A DNA stretch of 64,000 bases from Clostridium liquoris (GCF_002995785.1 NZ_PVXO01000066.1:81803-145802), one strand, 5' to 3'; counted from the stretch's first letter, positions 10,224 through 20,002 are shown. Notes: generated by a model not told the origin, from the letters alone. A program made the numbers and translations.

Positions 10224-10991
10224 CTATTTAATTGCTATATAATTTTCCGGATCCTTACTTTCTCCCATATAAAGAAGCTCAAAATGAAGATGAGGTGCTG
10301 TAGATTTCCCTGAATTACCACTCTTACCTAGAGTATCTCCTTTTTTAACCCCTTTTCCCTTTTCTACTAAAATGGAATTAAGATGCCCATACTTTGTTTC
10401 TATTCCTTCTCCATGATCTATTACAATGTATTTTCCAAGAGTTTTATCTTCTCCACTATCCTTAATCTTTCCATCAAAAGATGCCTTTACATCTGTGTTT
10501 TCACTTACATTTATATCTATACCTTCATGAAACTTTTTACTCTTATCTATAGGATCTACTCTGTATCCATAACTGGAAGTAATTTTTCCTTCTACAGGCA
10601 GCTGAAACTGATTTTCTATCTTCTCTTTTATGGTCTTTCCTCCAGTAATCTTTGCTTTTGCCTTTTCAATAAAATCTGTAGCTTCTTCCTCTATAGTTTT
10701 TATATTAAAAGATTTAATTTTTGTATATATTTGTTTATAATCATAACTTTCATTTACAACCTTTTTAGAATAATTATAAACAGCTTGAGTTTGCGGAGTA
10801 ACCACCAATTTACATACAATTACCATAAAAAATAACACTGCAGCTCCTATCAAATCCCTTATTATTCTTTTCCCAATATAGCCAGCTGCTGGACTATAGG
10901 ATCTTTTACTAAAATAATTTGATTCATTTCTATCTTTTCTTTTCTTTAAATTTCTATAATACTCTTCATATTGAGAATTATAGCTTCCCAT
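10224..10991 (-). CDS. spoIVFA: Membrane-anchored M23/LytM peptidase, SpoIVFA position
   Basis: A 255-residue protein with a basic N-terminal tail, one membrane segment (about 46-64), a linker, and a C-terminal LytM/M23 domain (about 130-255). The zinc ligands of active M23 enzymes are all present: H155 and D159 in FHEGIDI, and H236 in PHLHFELL, with H203 in YGHL. SpoIVFA normally holds and inhibits SpoIVFB and need not be an active peptidase, so the intact site is worth noting. The stop lies 16 bases before the spoIVFB start. Alternative label: generic M23 family peptidase. Confidence 0.75.
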   Translation of the reverse strand: MGSYNSQYEEYYRNLKKRKDRNESNYFSKRSYSPAAGYIGKRIIRDLIGAAVLFFMVIVCKLVVTPQTQAVYNYSKKVVNESYDYKQIYTKIKSFNIKTIEEEATDFIEKAKAKITGGKTIKEKIENQFQLPVEGKITSSYGYRVDPIDKSKKFHEGIDINVSENTDVKASFDGKIKDSGEDKTLGKYIVIDHGEGIETKYGHLNSILVEKGKGVKKGDTLGKSGNSGKSTAPHLHFELLYMGESKDPENYIAIK

Positions 10992-11160
10992 TTTATTTCC
11001 CCTTTCTTAATTAATAAGGTCTCAAGTTTTTTCTATGGTTGCTCACTACTTATATATATTTAATAATATTTTTAAATATTACCTAGGATAGTATAAAAAA
11101 CATAGATCACTTTTTGAAATAATAAATAAAAAATAAAAAAGAATAAATAAGGAGTATTTT

Positions 11161-11222
11161 CTTCCGCCGTGCTGCAGAAAATCTTTAATTAAAAGTTTTT
11201 CGCAGTGTAACGAAGAAAAATC
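11161..11222. repeat. Imperfect inverted repeat between spoIVFA and mgsA
   Basis: CTTCCGCCGTGCTGCAGAAAA and TTTTTCGCAGTGTAACGAAG form a long imperfect hairpin around an AAAATCTTTAATTAAAAG centre. It lies in the 281-base gap between mgsA and spoIVFA. It may act as a terminator for mgsA or be the remains of a small mobile repeat. Confidence 0.5.
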
Positions 11223-11237
11223 GTCCAAATTTATTCT

Positions 11238-11275
11238 CTATTACCTATTACCTATTACCTATTACCTATTACCTA
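11238..11275. repeat. Five heptanucleotide tandem repeats at the mgsA stop codon
   Basis: On the minus strand TAGGTAA is repeated five times head to tail, the first copy containing the TAG stop codon of mgsA. The array is outside the coding frame, so copy-number change would alter only the 3' untranslated region. Confidence 0.85.
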
Positions 11276-11647
11276 AAAATTATGTGCCTTTAATGCTTTA
11301 ATAAACACTTCTGCTGAGCCTAAATTTGTAGCAAGAGGTATACAATGAACGTCGCAAAGTCTTAAAAGTGCAGTAACATCCGGTTCATGAGGTTGTGCAG
11401 TTAATGGATCTCTTAAGAAAATTATAAAATCCATATTGCCTTCTGCAACCTTTGCTCCAATCTGCTGGTCTCCGCCTAAAGGTCCTGAAAGAAATCTGTG
11501 AACATGAAGGCCAGTATTTTCTGAAATAAGTCTTCCAGTTGTGCCTGTAGCATAGAGTTCATGTTCCTCAAACACCTCTCTATATCTCTTTACAAAATCA
11601 ATCATGTCTTCTTTTTTCTTATCATGTGCTATCAATGCTATTCTCAT
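11273..11647 (-). CDS. mgsA: Methylglyoxal synthase
   Basis: Converts dihydroxyacetone phosphate to methylglyoxal plus phosphate, a bypass that relieves sugar-phosphate stress. The 124-residue protein has the N-terminal [10 protein letters not shown], the phosphate-binding TGTTGRL and the catalytic-aspartate motif [12 protein letters not shown]. It is shorter than the 152-residue E. coli enzyme but within the Firmicute range. It is the last gene of the rodA-mgsA pair at the end of the shape-determination cluster. Confidence 0.95.
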   Translation of the reverse strand: MRIALIAHDKKKEDMIDFVKRYREVFEEHELYATGTTGRLISENTGLHVHRFLSGPLGGDQQIGAKVAEGNMDFIIFLRDPLTAQPHEPDVTALLRLCDVHCIPLATNLGSAEVFIKALKAHNF

Positions 11648-11659
11648 ATGATGCTCCCC

Positions 11660-12781
11660 CTAAAAATTAATTTTTTTCCTTCTCATCCCTATATTTAAAA
11701 CCAGTGCAATACCCATAATACTTGTTATAAAAGAACTTCCTCCATAACTCATTAATGGTAATGTAATGCCTGTTATTGGAGTAACTCCAATAGTCATACC
11801 AACATTCTGTAATATGGAAAATAAGAATGTAGAAACTACTCCAATAGAAATCATGGAGCCAAAAATATCCTTAGAAGTTCTAGCTATATTTATAAATTTA
11901 TAAATTAAAATTCCATATAGAGTTAATAAAAATGTTTCACCTAAAAGTCCCCACTCTTCACCTACAACAGAAAATATAAAATCCGTATGGGATTCAGGAA
12001 TAAATCCTCCAGCTACCTGAGTTCCTTTTAAGAATCCCTTTCCTAAAATTCCTCCTGAACCAATGCCTATTTGGGATTGAACAAGCTGAAGTCCAGACCC
12101 TAGCTCGTCTGCTCCTGGGTTTAAAAAAGAAAGCAGTCTTACTTTCCAATATTCAGGCATTAGAGGGGAGTTCCATATTATAGCAATCAATGCTATTATC
12201 CCTGCAAATCCCCACCCTATTACTTTTAGATTCAATCCTGCTGCAAAAAAAATTCCTAAGACTATAAAGAAACATACCATAGTCATTCCCATATCCGGTT
12301 GTATTACAATTAAAATCATAGGAATAGCTGCATACATGACCAAAGTAAAAAAATTCTTGGGATTATTAATATTCCCTTCCATATCATCTAACTTTTTAGC
12401 AAGCATTATAATCATACCTAATTTGGCAAATTCAGAGGGCTGTCCTATAGTTACAGAACCTATTTTCATCCAAGAACCAGCACCATTAACAGTGGACTTA
12501 AAAATAGTATCATTTAAAAGTAGCAATATAACTCCAAACCAATAAATAATATTAGCATATCCCTGTAATAAAGAATAGTCGAAAACAAGCATAAAATACA
12601 TTATAACAATTCCAAGTAAAATCCATATTAATTGTGATCTAAAAACGCTGGCCCCTGATTTCATATGAGTAGCACTATAAATATTTAAAGCACCAAATAA
12701 TCCTATAATTAAAACTATTATTATGGCACTAAAATCCAATTCTCTAAGTAACTTTTTACTAATCTTTAGTTTATCAAGCAT
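11660..12781 (-). CDS. rodA: Rod shape-determining protein RodA (SEDS glycosyltransferase)
   Basis: A polytopic SEDS-family peptidoglycan polymerase of 373 residues with about ten membrane segments. SEDS hallmarks are visible: a QPDMGMTM loop near the middle, and GITLPLMSYGGSSF near the C-terminus. It works with the class B penicillin-binding protein encoded nearby (14732-17575) and the MreBCD scaffold to build the lateral wall. SpoVE and FtsW are the alternatives within the family, but location beside minCDE and mreBCD favours RodA. Confidence 0.93.
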   Translation of the reverse strand: MLDKLKISKKLLRELDFSAIIIVLIIGLFGALNIYSATHMKSGASVFRSQLIWILLGIVIMYFMLVFDYSLLQGYANIIYWFGVILLLLNDTIFKSTVNGAGSWMKIGSVTIGQPSEFAKLGMIIMLAKKLDDMEGNINNPKNFFTLVMYAAIPMILIVIQPDMGMTMVCFFIVLGIFFAAGLNLKVIGWGFAGIIALIAIIWNSPLMPEYWKVRLLSFLNPGADELGSGLQLVQSQIGIGSGGILGKGFLKGTQVAGGFIPESHTDFIFSVVGEEWGLLGETFLLTLYGILIYKFINIARTSKDIFGSMISIGVVSTFLFSILQNVGMTIGVTPITGITLPLMSYGGSSFITSIMGIALVLNIGMRRKKINF

Positions 12782-12828
12782 GGTTTAAATCCCTCCAATA
12801 CAAGTATGATTATAACAGTGTAATTCGA

Positions 12829-12862
12829 AAAAAGCTATGTATAATTTATACATAGCTTTTAA
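12829..12862 (-). terminator. Terminator after minE
   Basis: AAAGCTATGTATA pairs with TATACATAGCTTT and is followed on the minus strand by a run of T. It lies between the minE stop and the rodA start, so it separates the min genes from rodA-mgsA, at least in part. Confidence 0.8.
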
Positions 12863-12876
12863 ATTTTATATGAACT

Positions 12877-13146
12877 TTATCTTCTTTTTTTCATCCTTTT
12901 TATTGGAATACTAGCTATTAGGGCAGGGGAATTGCCCTCCATTTCATCAGTATTAGTTATTTTTACTTCCAATTCTTCTCTATCTATTTCTGCATATTTA
13001 GAAATTACGCCCATTATTTCTTCTTTTATATTTTGAAGAAGTTCTGGTGATAAATCCGCTCTATCATGAATTAAAATTAGCTTCAATCTTTCTTTGGCTA
13101 CTTCCTTAGAGGCAGGTTTTTGACCAAATAAACTAAAAAAATCCAT
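12877..13146 (-). CDS. minE: Cell division topological specificity factor MinE
   Basis: MinE (89 residues) stimulates MinD ATPase and displaces MinC, giving pole-to-pole oscillation and mid-cell division. It has the N-terminal membrane helix region (MDFFSLFG) and the anti-MinCD segment AKERLKLILIHDR around 19-31. It follows minD after 11 bases. Having minE beside minCD, instead of divIVA alone, is normal in Clostridium and different from Bacillus. Confidence 0.93.
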   Translation of the reverse strand: MDFFSLFGQKPASKEVAKERLKLILIHDRADLSPELLQNIKEEIMGVISKYAEIDREELEVKITNTDEMEGNSPALIASIPIKRMKKRR

Positions 13147-13157
13147 CTGTATCCCTC

Positions 13158-13958
13158 CTACTTAATGCCAAAAAGCTTTTTTAAAGAATATAAAAACCCA
13201 TTTTCACTGTTACTATCAAAATTTAAGAATGGCACCTGCTCTCCCATAATTCTTCTTGCTACATTTCTAAAAGCCTGACCTGATAAAGCCTTATCATTTA
13301 AAACAATTGGTTCCCCTTTATTTGTTGATATGGTTATATTTCTATCATCTGGAATAATCCCAATAAGTTTTACCGCTAAACTATCCAATATATCATTTAC
13401 GTCTAACATATCACCACTTTTTACCATGTCACTATTTATTCTATTTACAATTAATTGATGATCTTCTAAACCCTTTGCTTCTAGTTTTCCTATAACTCTA
13501 TCAGCATCCCTTACTGAAGTTACCTCAGGATTGACAACAATTAAAGCTCTATCAGCACCAGCTATTGCATTTTCAAAGCCCTGTTCTATTCCTGCGGGAC
13601 AATCTAATATTACATAATCAAATTCCCCCTTCAATTCATTTACCAAGCTTAACATCTGCTCTTTAGTAATATCTGTTTTATCTCTAGTTTGAGCTGTTGG
13701 TAATAAAAATAAGTTTGGTAATCTTTTATCTTTTATAAGAGCTTGTTTTAATTTACAATTTTCTTCTAATACATCCATTAAGGTGAAAACTATTCTATTT
13801 TCAAGTCCCATAAGGACATCTAGATTTCTGAGGCCTGTATCTCCATCTACAACTACAACTTTCTTTCCCATAGATGCTAATGCCGTTCCTATATTCGCGG
13901 TTGTTGTAGTTTTTCCAACCCCCCCTTTACCAGATGTTATTACTATTGCTTCTCCCAT
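13158..13958 (-). CDS. minD: Septum site-determining ATPase MinD
   Basis: A ParA-type ATPase that binds the membrane as an ATP dimer and recruits MinC. I start it at ATG 13958 (MGEAIVITSGKGGVG), eight bases after GGAGGG; a further ATG 15 bases upstream overlaps the minC stop. The protein has 266 residues with the deviant Walker A GKGGVGKTT at about 10-18 and a C-terminal amphipathic membrane-targeting helix (LYSLKKLFGIK). It is translationally close to minC. Confidence 0.96.
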   Translation of the reverse strand: MGEAIVITSGKGGVGKTTTTANIGTALASMGKKVVVVDGDTGLRNLDVLMGLENRIVFTLMDVLEENCKLKQALIKDKRLPNLFLLPTAQTRDKTDITKEQMLSLVNELKGEFDYVILDCPAGIEQGFENAIAGADRALIVVNPEVTSVRDADRVIGKLEAKGLEDHQLIVNRINSDMVKSGDMLDVNDILDSLAVKLIGIIPDDRNITISTNKGEPIVLNDKALSGQAFRNVARRIMGEQVPFLNFDSNSENGFLYSLKKLFGIK

Positions 13959-13972
13959 ATATATTCCCTCCA

Positions 13973-14605
13973 TTAAATAAATTTGTTAGGTAAATAAGGT
14001 TCTACTACTATGGTATTTCCCTTTATTCTTGCTACCTCAGGATACTGAGGTTTAACGCTATCCTCAGGTGATCTAGTAGCTATATCTCCAATTTGTAGTA
14101 TTTCAGGTTGTAGGTAAAAAGCCGCTACTATAGCCTTTTGATTTCCTCCTACCCCAGCATGTACATATCCTCTTAAAGCCCCAATGACTATTATATTTCC
14201 TCCTGCATATATTTCAGAGCCAGAATTAACATCTCCTACTATCACAAGATTTCCTGAGTAATTAATTACCTGTCCACTTCTTACGGTTCTTCTTATAAAC
14301 TTGGTTCTGCCCTCATATATTCCCGAGAAAATCTTATTGTTATTTTCTTCAGAGTTCTCGAAGATACAATCCTTAATTAAAAATTCATCAAAAAGTACAT
14401 CTTTCAGCCTTCTTAAATCCTTTTCATTTATGTACTTGAGTTCGGTAGTTATTTTAAGAGTACAGCCTTTATAGAAAATCTTTCCCTTAGATAACCTTTC
14501 AATTAAAGAATCGAGCATTTCGTCAAAATCTTTAAATTTATTCATATTTATAACTGCATTAAGTCCTTCTTTATTACCTTTTATGATTATAGTTTCATCT
14601 AACAT
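13973..14605 (-). CDS. minC: Septum site-determining protein MinC
   Basis: An inhibitor of FtsZ ring assembly carried to the membrane by MinD. The protein has 210 residues: a poorly conserved N-terminal FtsZ-binding domain, then a C-terminal beta-helical MinD-binding domain with the repeated glycine turns [19 protein letters not shown] and [13 protein letters not shown]. It is first of the minC-minD-minE string and begins about 125 bases after pbp2 ends. Confidence 0.93.
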   Translation of the reverse strand: MLDETIIIKGNKEGLNAVINMNKFKDFDEMLDSLIERLSKGKIFYKGCTLKITTELKYINEKDLRRLKDVLFDEFLIKDCIFENSEENNNKIFSGIYEGRTKFIRRTVRSGQVINYSGNLVIVGDVNSGSEIYAGGNIIVIGALRGYVHAGVGGNQKAIVAAFYLQPEILQIGDIATRSPEDSVKPQYPEVARIKGNTIVVEPYLPNKFI

Positions 14606-14684
14606 ACATTAAACCTCCAAAAGTCGGCATATGTTTATATTTCAACAAATATCCTCTAATTCCTTCTGCAAATTAATAGTTTTT

Positions 14685-14724
14685 TTAATAAGGGCATATA
14701 CCTTATGTACATGCCCTTATAATT
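14685..14724 (-). terminator. Hairpin after the class B penicillin-binding protein gene
   Basis: AAGGGCATGTAC pairs with GTATATGCCCTT directly downstream of the pbp2 stop codon. On the minus strand the following sequence is only moderately T-rich (TTATT), so termination may be partial, with read-through into minCDE. Confidence 0.6.
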
Positions 14725-14731
14725 ATTTATC

Positions 14732-17575
14732 CTAATTATATTGGAAATGATAATTCATATTTTTTAGTTCATCCTTAAAATATGCCTCATACATAGCTTC
14801 AGCTACCGGAATTAAATATCCTCCATGACCTCCATCAAAAACAAATACACATACAGCTATCTGTGGATCATCATATGGGGCAAAACCTACAAAAACTGCT
14901 GAAGAGGTTCTTCCTATTTTATCCTGAATTTTTTCATTAAATGTAGCTGAACCTGTCTTACCTGCATTTTTAATAGGAAACTGACTAAGACTGGAAGCTG
15001 TACCATCTTCATAGGATGTAACCGCCAACATTCCCTCTTTTACTGCCTTTAAAGTCTCAGGTTTCATATTTACCTTCTCTATTACTTCTGGTTTAACATC
15101 TTGAATTACATTGTTATTTGAATCTAAAAATTGATCTACAAGATGAACCTTATATCTAGTTCCTCCATTAGCAATAGTAGCAATATAATTTGCTAACTGT
15201 AATGGTGTAAACTGATCAGAACCCTGACCAATAGCCGCATTATAAACATTACCAGGTCTAGTGGCTTCTTCTTCTACAGCATTTACTGCTTCAAAAATCT
15301 TATTCATAGCTGTAGAAATATCTCCATCAGAAAAATTCTTATCTTGTATGGAAGGATCTTTTTGTATTAATTCTTTCAATAATCCTTTAACGGTATCGGA
15401 AAAATTATTTACATTATTAAATTTCATTTGCTGTTTTATTGTATCCTGTATTTTTCCTTTTAAGTCACTTATTTCTTTACTATCTTTAGTTTGTATTTGT
15501 ATATCGATGCCACTATATCCACCGCCATCTTTATTCTTTCTAATCTTTTTTAACTCATCATAAAGTAACCACATATGTGGATTAGCTGCATTATTCTTTG
15601 CTGATTGCACATTAAATACCTGGCCAAAGTTTTCTGGTATTTCGATTCCTGTTGATGGAGTAGCCTTTCCTTTAGGGTCTACACCTAAACCAAATTTCCA
15701 TGCATAGTTAGCCAAAGTATCTAAACCATTTTGATATAATCTATCACCAACTTCAAAGAAATAATAGTTATTTGAGCAGGCAAGAGCATCTATAACAGTT
15801 AGCGCTCCTTTACTAGAAGTATTCCAACTGTGTCCGTTATACCCATGTTTAGTATATACTAAGTTATCATATATTGTTTCCTCTGGAGTTATTACACCTT
15901 CTTCTAATCCTGCAACAGCTGTTAAAGGCTTAAAAGTTGAACCCGGTGGTGTTAAAGCTGAAGTAGCATAATTGAAGAAAGGCTTAGGATATATATCGTA
16001 TTGATCTTTTCTTTCAACTTTTCCAGATTTATTATCGCTATTATTAATAGGTGGAAATAAATCATCCACTGTAACCTGTAAACTTCTATTAGCAATATAA
16101 TTCTTGGCAAACTTTTCTAAGTCAGGATTAAAAAACTGATTATACATATCTGTAGTAAGCTTTCCTGGAGTTGAAAATATATTAGGATCAAATCCTGGTC
16201 TGCTTGCAAGAGCCAGTACTCCTCCTGTTTTAACATCAATAGCTACTGCTGCACCTCTTGTAGCATTAGCGGTATTTGCACCATCAGAACTTACACTAGG
16301 ATTATTTTGTAAATCTTGCATAACCTTATCTAAGGTTTTCTCTGCAGCATTTTGCACATCCTTATCAATAGTTAACTTAAGAGTTTGTCCTGGATAAGGT
16401 TCTCTTCTGCCCAACTCTTCTATAACCCTTCCCTGTTTATTTAATTTTACAATTCTTCCACCATTGGAGCCTTTAAGTCTATCTTCATAAACAGATTCAA
16501 GTCCTGCAGTACCAATATAGTCAGAACTTACATCATATCCCTTTTCCTTATACTTTTCTGGATTATTACTTATTTTAGATATATAGCCCAAGAATGATGA
16601 ACCTAATTCACCATATGGATAATTTCTTAATGGCTGAGTAGTTACATCTATACCTGGAAGATCATTTAATCTTTCATAGAAAATAAATGCTGTATCCTTT
16701 TTAATATTAGCTCCAATCACTACTGGCTTATATCCTGAAAAGCTCTGCATCTTCATTGTGTCCCTTATTACCATATATTTTCTTTGAAGCTGAACATCAT
16801 ATTCCATTTTATCTATACCATATTCTGATATTAGATTATTAAGTATCACCTTTGCATCCTTAGAGTTACTATGTGCATATTGCTCTAATTGAGCCTTCAG
16901 ATCACTACTAGGCTTTATATGAAATCTTTCTTGTATAAGCCCATAAGCTTCATCTGCATTAATTTTATATTGCTCTAAAAGGTTCTTAAAATCTTCAGCA
17001 GGAGATATATTATACTGTTTTACCAATAACTTAAAAGTCTCCTCTGGAGATATTTTCAGTAACTCTTTATCTACAGTATTGATTTGTCCTTGTGTAAGCT
17101 TACCCTTACTGTCAGGGAATAGTTTTTTTTCTATTGCTTCATTTAATCCTCTATCCCTCTTAAATCTTATTTCTTGAGCTTTTCTTGTAGCTTCATCCTG
17201 TGTTTTGAACTCAAATCTAAAAGGATTTATCTTTAATTCAAAATCGTCCTGCTGCATTTCTCCGTTTTTATCCAAAAGGTTAAATACCTTATCCATAGTT
17301 TCAAAAAAGTATTTCTTATTATCACTGGTCTCATTGTACACAAGCATATAACTTTGATAATTGTTAGCGAGAACAACACCTTTTCTATCCACTATGTTAC
17401 CTCTAGGAGCAGGATCTGGAATCTCCGTTATAGCAGCCATATTGGCTCTTTCATTGTAATATTCTCCCTTTACTATCTGTAAATCTATAAGCTTATAACC
17501 TAAAACTGAATAAATTATAGCCATCAACAAGAAAAAAGCTGTATATCTGTTAAACCTTTTTTTCTTTTCTTTCAT
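14732..17575 (-). CDS. Class B penicillin-binding protein (PBP2-type transpeptidase), enlarged
   Basis: A peptidoglycan transpeptidase for lateral-wall growth, anchored by one N-terminal membrane segment (about 12-32). Active-site motifs are S546-x-x-K549 (PPGSTFKP), S601-N-N603 and KTG near residue 875. At 947 residues it is far longer than the roughly 600-700 usual for PBP2. An inserted helical region at about 130-265, with loosely repeated units around KQYNISPAEDF, EQYKINADEAY and ERFHIKPSSDL, accounts for part of the excess. It follows mreD by 14 bases, and SEDS partner rodA lies downstream. Confidence 0.92.
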   Translation of the reverse strand: MKEKKKRFNRYTAFFLLMAIIYSVLGYKLIDLQIVKGEYYNERANMAAITEIPDPAPRGNIVDRKGVVLANNYQSYMLVYNETSDNKKYFFETMDKVFNLLDKNGEMQQDDFELKINPFRFEFKTQDEATRKAQEIRFKRDRGLNEAIEKKLFPDSKGKLTQGQINTVDKELLKISPEETFKLLVKQYNISPAEDFKNLLEQYKINADEAYGLIQERFHIKPSSDLKAQLEQYAHSNSKDAKVILNNLISEYGIDKMEYDVQLQRKYMVIRDTMKMQSFSGYKPVVIGANIKKDTAFIFYERLNDLPGIDVTTQPLRNYPYGELGSSFLGYISKISNNPEKYKEKGYDVSSDYIGTAGLESVYEDRLKGSNGGRIVKLNKQGRVIEELGRREPYPGQTLKLTIDKDVQNAAEKTLDKVMQDLQNNPSVSSDGANTANATRGAAVAIDVKTGGVLALASRPGFDPNIFSTPGKLTTDMYNQFFNPDLEKFAKNYIANRSLQVTVDDLFPPINNSDNKSGKVERKDQYDIYPKPFFNYATSALTPPGSTFKPLTAVAGLEEGVITPEETIYDNLVYTKHGYNGHSWNTSSKGALTVIDALACSNNYYFFEVGDRLYQNGLDTLANYAWKFGLGVDPKGKATPSTGIEIPENFGQVFNVQSAKNNAANPHMWLLYDELKKIRKNKDGGGYSGIDIQIQTKDSKEISDLKGKIQDTIKQQMKFNNVNNFSDTVKGLLKELIQKDPSIQDKNFSDGDISTAMNKIFEAVNAVEEEATRPGNVYNAAIGQGSDQFTPLQLANYIATIANGGTRYKVHLVDQFLDSNNNVIQDVKPEVIEKVNMKPETLKAVKEGMLAVTSYEDGTASSLSQFPIKNAGKTGSATFNEKIQDKIGRTSSAVFVGFAPYDDPQIAVCVFVFDGGHGGYLIPVAEAMYEAYFKDELKNMNYHFQYN

Positions 17576-17589
17576 AAGTCACCATTCCT

Positions 17590-18081
17590 CTAAAATTTCC
17601 ACTTTCTTTGCATATATTCTTTGCTGCACAGCCAATAAACAAATTTATACATTGGTATGGAAACTATCATATTATATAAAGCATTTAAAAATATAATCTT
17701 TATCCCCATGCTTATTCCTATGCAATATAGTATTACAAACACTGTGAATCCTTTAAATATACTTAAAAAAAAGCTAGATATAACGGGAATTAGTATCTTT
17801 TCTTTAAAAATATTGATACCTATAAATCCTGCTATTACGCAGCTTAGCATATTGGCAAAGGCATTTATTCCTATAATATTAGAAAAGTATAAATCTTGAA
17901 ATAACCCCGAAATAACGCCAAGCCATAAACCTTCCCAGCTTTCATTTATAATAGAATAACTTATTATAAAAAGAAACAACAAACTAGGGCTATAACCTTT
18001 AATAGCTATAAAGGGAACAAAGGAGTTATCCAATATTAATAATAGTATAGTCATTGAAAATAAAGTAATTAATTTCTTCAT
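17590..18081 (-). CDS. mreD: Rod shape-determining protein MreD
   Basis: A small polytopic membrane protein (163 residues, about five membrane segments) of the MreBCD elongation complex. It is poorly conserved in sequence, but the hydrophobic pattern, the GLWLGVISGLFQDLYF segment and the position between mreC and the PBP gene fit MreD. It ends 14 bases before the PBP start. Confidence 0.88.
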   Translation of the reverse strand: MKKLITLFSMTILLLILDNSFVPFIAIKGYSPSLLFLFIISYSIINESWEGLWLGVISGLFQDLYFSNIIGINAFANMLSCVIAGFIGINIFKEKILIPVISSFFLSIFKGFTVFVILYCIGISMGIKIIFLNALYNMIVSIPMYKFVYWLCSKEYMQRKWKF

Positions 18082-18092
18082 ATTACATCACC

Positions 18093-18962
18093 CTAGTTTT
18101 TCATATCCAATTTATTTTTAGGAACCACAACAAACACTTCTTCTAATTTATTGAAATCTACATATGGCTGAACAATTGCATTTTTCATAACTTTACCTTT
18201 GTCCTCTTCTACATCTACTACATATCCTATTTTAATACCTTTAGGATATAATCCGCCTACTCCAGTACCTGTTTCAGTGCCTATTCCAGAAGTTAATATT
18301 GAATCTCCTTTTTTTACCTTAGAATCCTCTGGAAGATAATAAAGTTTAGCAAGCTGCTTATTATTACTATCCTTATAACCCTTTATTATACCAACGCTTT
18401 CCCTAGTACTTTGAACAATACCGCTAACTGCCATATTCTCATTTGATAAAGTTTGTACAACTGACCAATTGCTTCCTACAGAGGTAATTTGTCCAACAAG
18501 ACCATCATTGGTTATAACCACCATTTGTTTTTCAATACCATCATTTCTTCCTTTATTAATTACAAACTCATCTAAAAAAGTTCCTCCGCTTTTCCCAATT
18601 ATATCACAGCCAATATAGTTATATTGTGAATTTTGATTTTTAAAATTAAACATTTTCCTTAATCTTTCATTTTCAGCTTTTAACACATCATAGTCAGCTG
18701 CTTTACTTTGTAATTCATTATTTTCTTTTTTTAATTCTTCATTGTCTTTCTTCACCTGAGAAAAGCTTGAAAAAAACTCTACAAACCCCTTAACCTTGCT
18801 ATTCATATTATAAAAAATCCCTTGGACAGAATTTATTGTTACACCTACGCCATTTTCCACAACAGATACTTTATCTCTTTTATAACTATAACCAATTAAT
18901 GTTAAAAATGTAACTGACAGTACAATTATTGTTACTGCCAGTTTATTCTTCAAGAAGTTCAT
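18093..18962 (-). CDS. mreC: Rod shape-determining protein MreC
   Basis: MreC links cytoplasmic MreB filaments to the extracellular wall synthases. The 289-residue protein has an N-terminal membrane segment (about 8-25), a coiled coil of charged heptads at about 65-105, and a beta-rich domain with VVITNDGLVGQI, ILTSGIGT and YPKGIKIGYV. It starts 2 bases from the mreB stop, so mreB-mreC-mreD are one operon. Confidence 0.94.
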   Translation of the reverse strand: MNFLKNKLAVTIIVLSVTFLTLIGYSYKRDKVSVVENGVGVTINSVQGIFYNMNSKVKGFVEFFSSFSQVKKDNEELKKENNELQSKAADYDVLKAENERLRKMFNFKNQNSQYNYIGCDIIGKSGGTFLDEFVINKGRNDGIEKQMVVITNDGLVGQITSVGSNWSVVQTLSNENMAVSGIVQSTRESVGIIKGYKDSNNKQLAKLYYLPEDSKVKKGDSILTSGIGTETGTGVGGLYPKGIKIGYVVDVEEDKGKVMKNAIVQPYVDFNKLEEVFVVVPKNKLDMKN

Positions 18963-18964
18963 AT

Positions 18965-19981
18965 TTATCTTTTCTTATTATTCAATAAAGTATCTAAAGT
19001 ATCTAACGCTTTTCCGGCTCCAAGGGCAACGCAATCCATAGATGATTCCGCTATATGAACGGGCATATGTGTTTCTTCATTTATAAGTAAATCTAATCCT
19101 TTTAACATTGCTCCTCCACCAGCAAGCATTATTCCTTTGTCAATAATATCTGATGCAAGTTCTGGTGGTGTTTTTTCTAATGTACTTTTTATTGCCTCTA
19201 CAATAGAGGATACAGGCTCTCTTAAAGCTTCCCTAACTTCGCTTTCTGTAATATTTATTACCTTTGGTAATCCAGTTATTAAATCTCTTCCTCTTATTTC
19301 CATTGATTCTTCTGCTTCTCCAATATCATAAGCAGATCCCAATTGAATTTTCACAGTTTCAGAAGTTCTTTCACCTATCATCAAATTATATTGCTTCTTT
19401 ATGTAACTAATTATAGACTGATCAAGTTCATCTCCTGCAATTCTTAAAGACTTACTTGTAACTATTCCTCCTAAAGATATTATAGCTACTTCAGTTGTTC
19501 CTCCACCTATGTCTACTATCATGCTGCCTGTTGGTTCATTAACAGGTAATCCTGCCCCAATTGCTGCTGCCATTGGTTCTTCCATTAAAAGAACTTCTCT
19601 TGCTCCAGCCTGCTTTGTTGCTTCATCTATGGCCCTTTTTTCAACTTCTGTAACCCCTGATGGAAAACATACTACTATTCTTGGGCTAGTAAAAGCACTT
19701 TTGGGGCTCACCTTTTCTATAAATCTTTTAAGCATAGATTGAGTAACATCAAAGTCTGCAATAACTCCATCTTTTAAAGGTCTTATAGCTACTATATTTC
19801 CAGGAGTTCTTCCTATCATCTGTTTTGCTTCGTCCCCTACGGCTAATACTCTTTTAGTATCACTATTTATAGCTACAACTGAAGGTTCTCTTAAAAGCAC
19901 ACCTTTTCCCTTTACATATATTAGCGTATTTGCTGTTCCTAAGTCTATTCCCATATCTCTAGATATTCCAAATAATCCCAT
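18965..19981 (-). CDS. mreB: Rod shape-determining actin-like protein MreB
   Basis: A cytoplasmic actin homologue (338 residues) that guides lateral wall synthesis. Actin-fold nucleotide motifs are visible: [14 protein letters not shown] near the start, [14 protein letters not shown] around 164, and [10 protein letters not shown] around 288. It has full length and high conservation and leads the mreBCD-pbp2 operon, following radC closely. Confidence 0.97.
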   Translation of the reverse strand: MGLFGISRDMGIDLGTANTLIYVKGKGVLLREPSVVAINSDTKRVLAVGDEAKQMIGRTPGNIVAIRPLKDGVIADFDVTQSMLKRFIEKVSPKSAFTSPRIVVCFPSGVTEVEKRAIDEATKQAGAREVLLMEEPMAAAIGAGLPVNEPTGSMIVDIGGGTTEVAIISLGGIVTSKSLRIAGDELDQSIISYIKKQYNLMIGERTSETVKIQLGSAYDIGEAEESMEIRGRDLITGLPKVINITESEVREALREPVSSIVEAIKSTLEKTPPELASDIIDKGIMLAGGGAMLKGLDLLINEETHMPVHIAESSMDCVALGAGKALDTLDTLLNNKKR

Positions 19982-20002
19982 TAAATATTTCTCCTTTCGC
20001 TG

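Noticed and set aside
10383..10835. 150-codon plus-strand ORF opposite spoIVFA
   Set aside because: Tyr/Phe/Ile-rich antisense of an AT-rich gene, without start signals.
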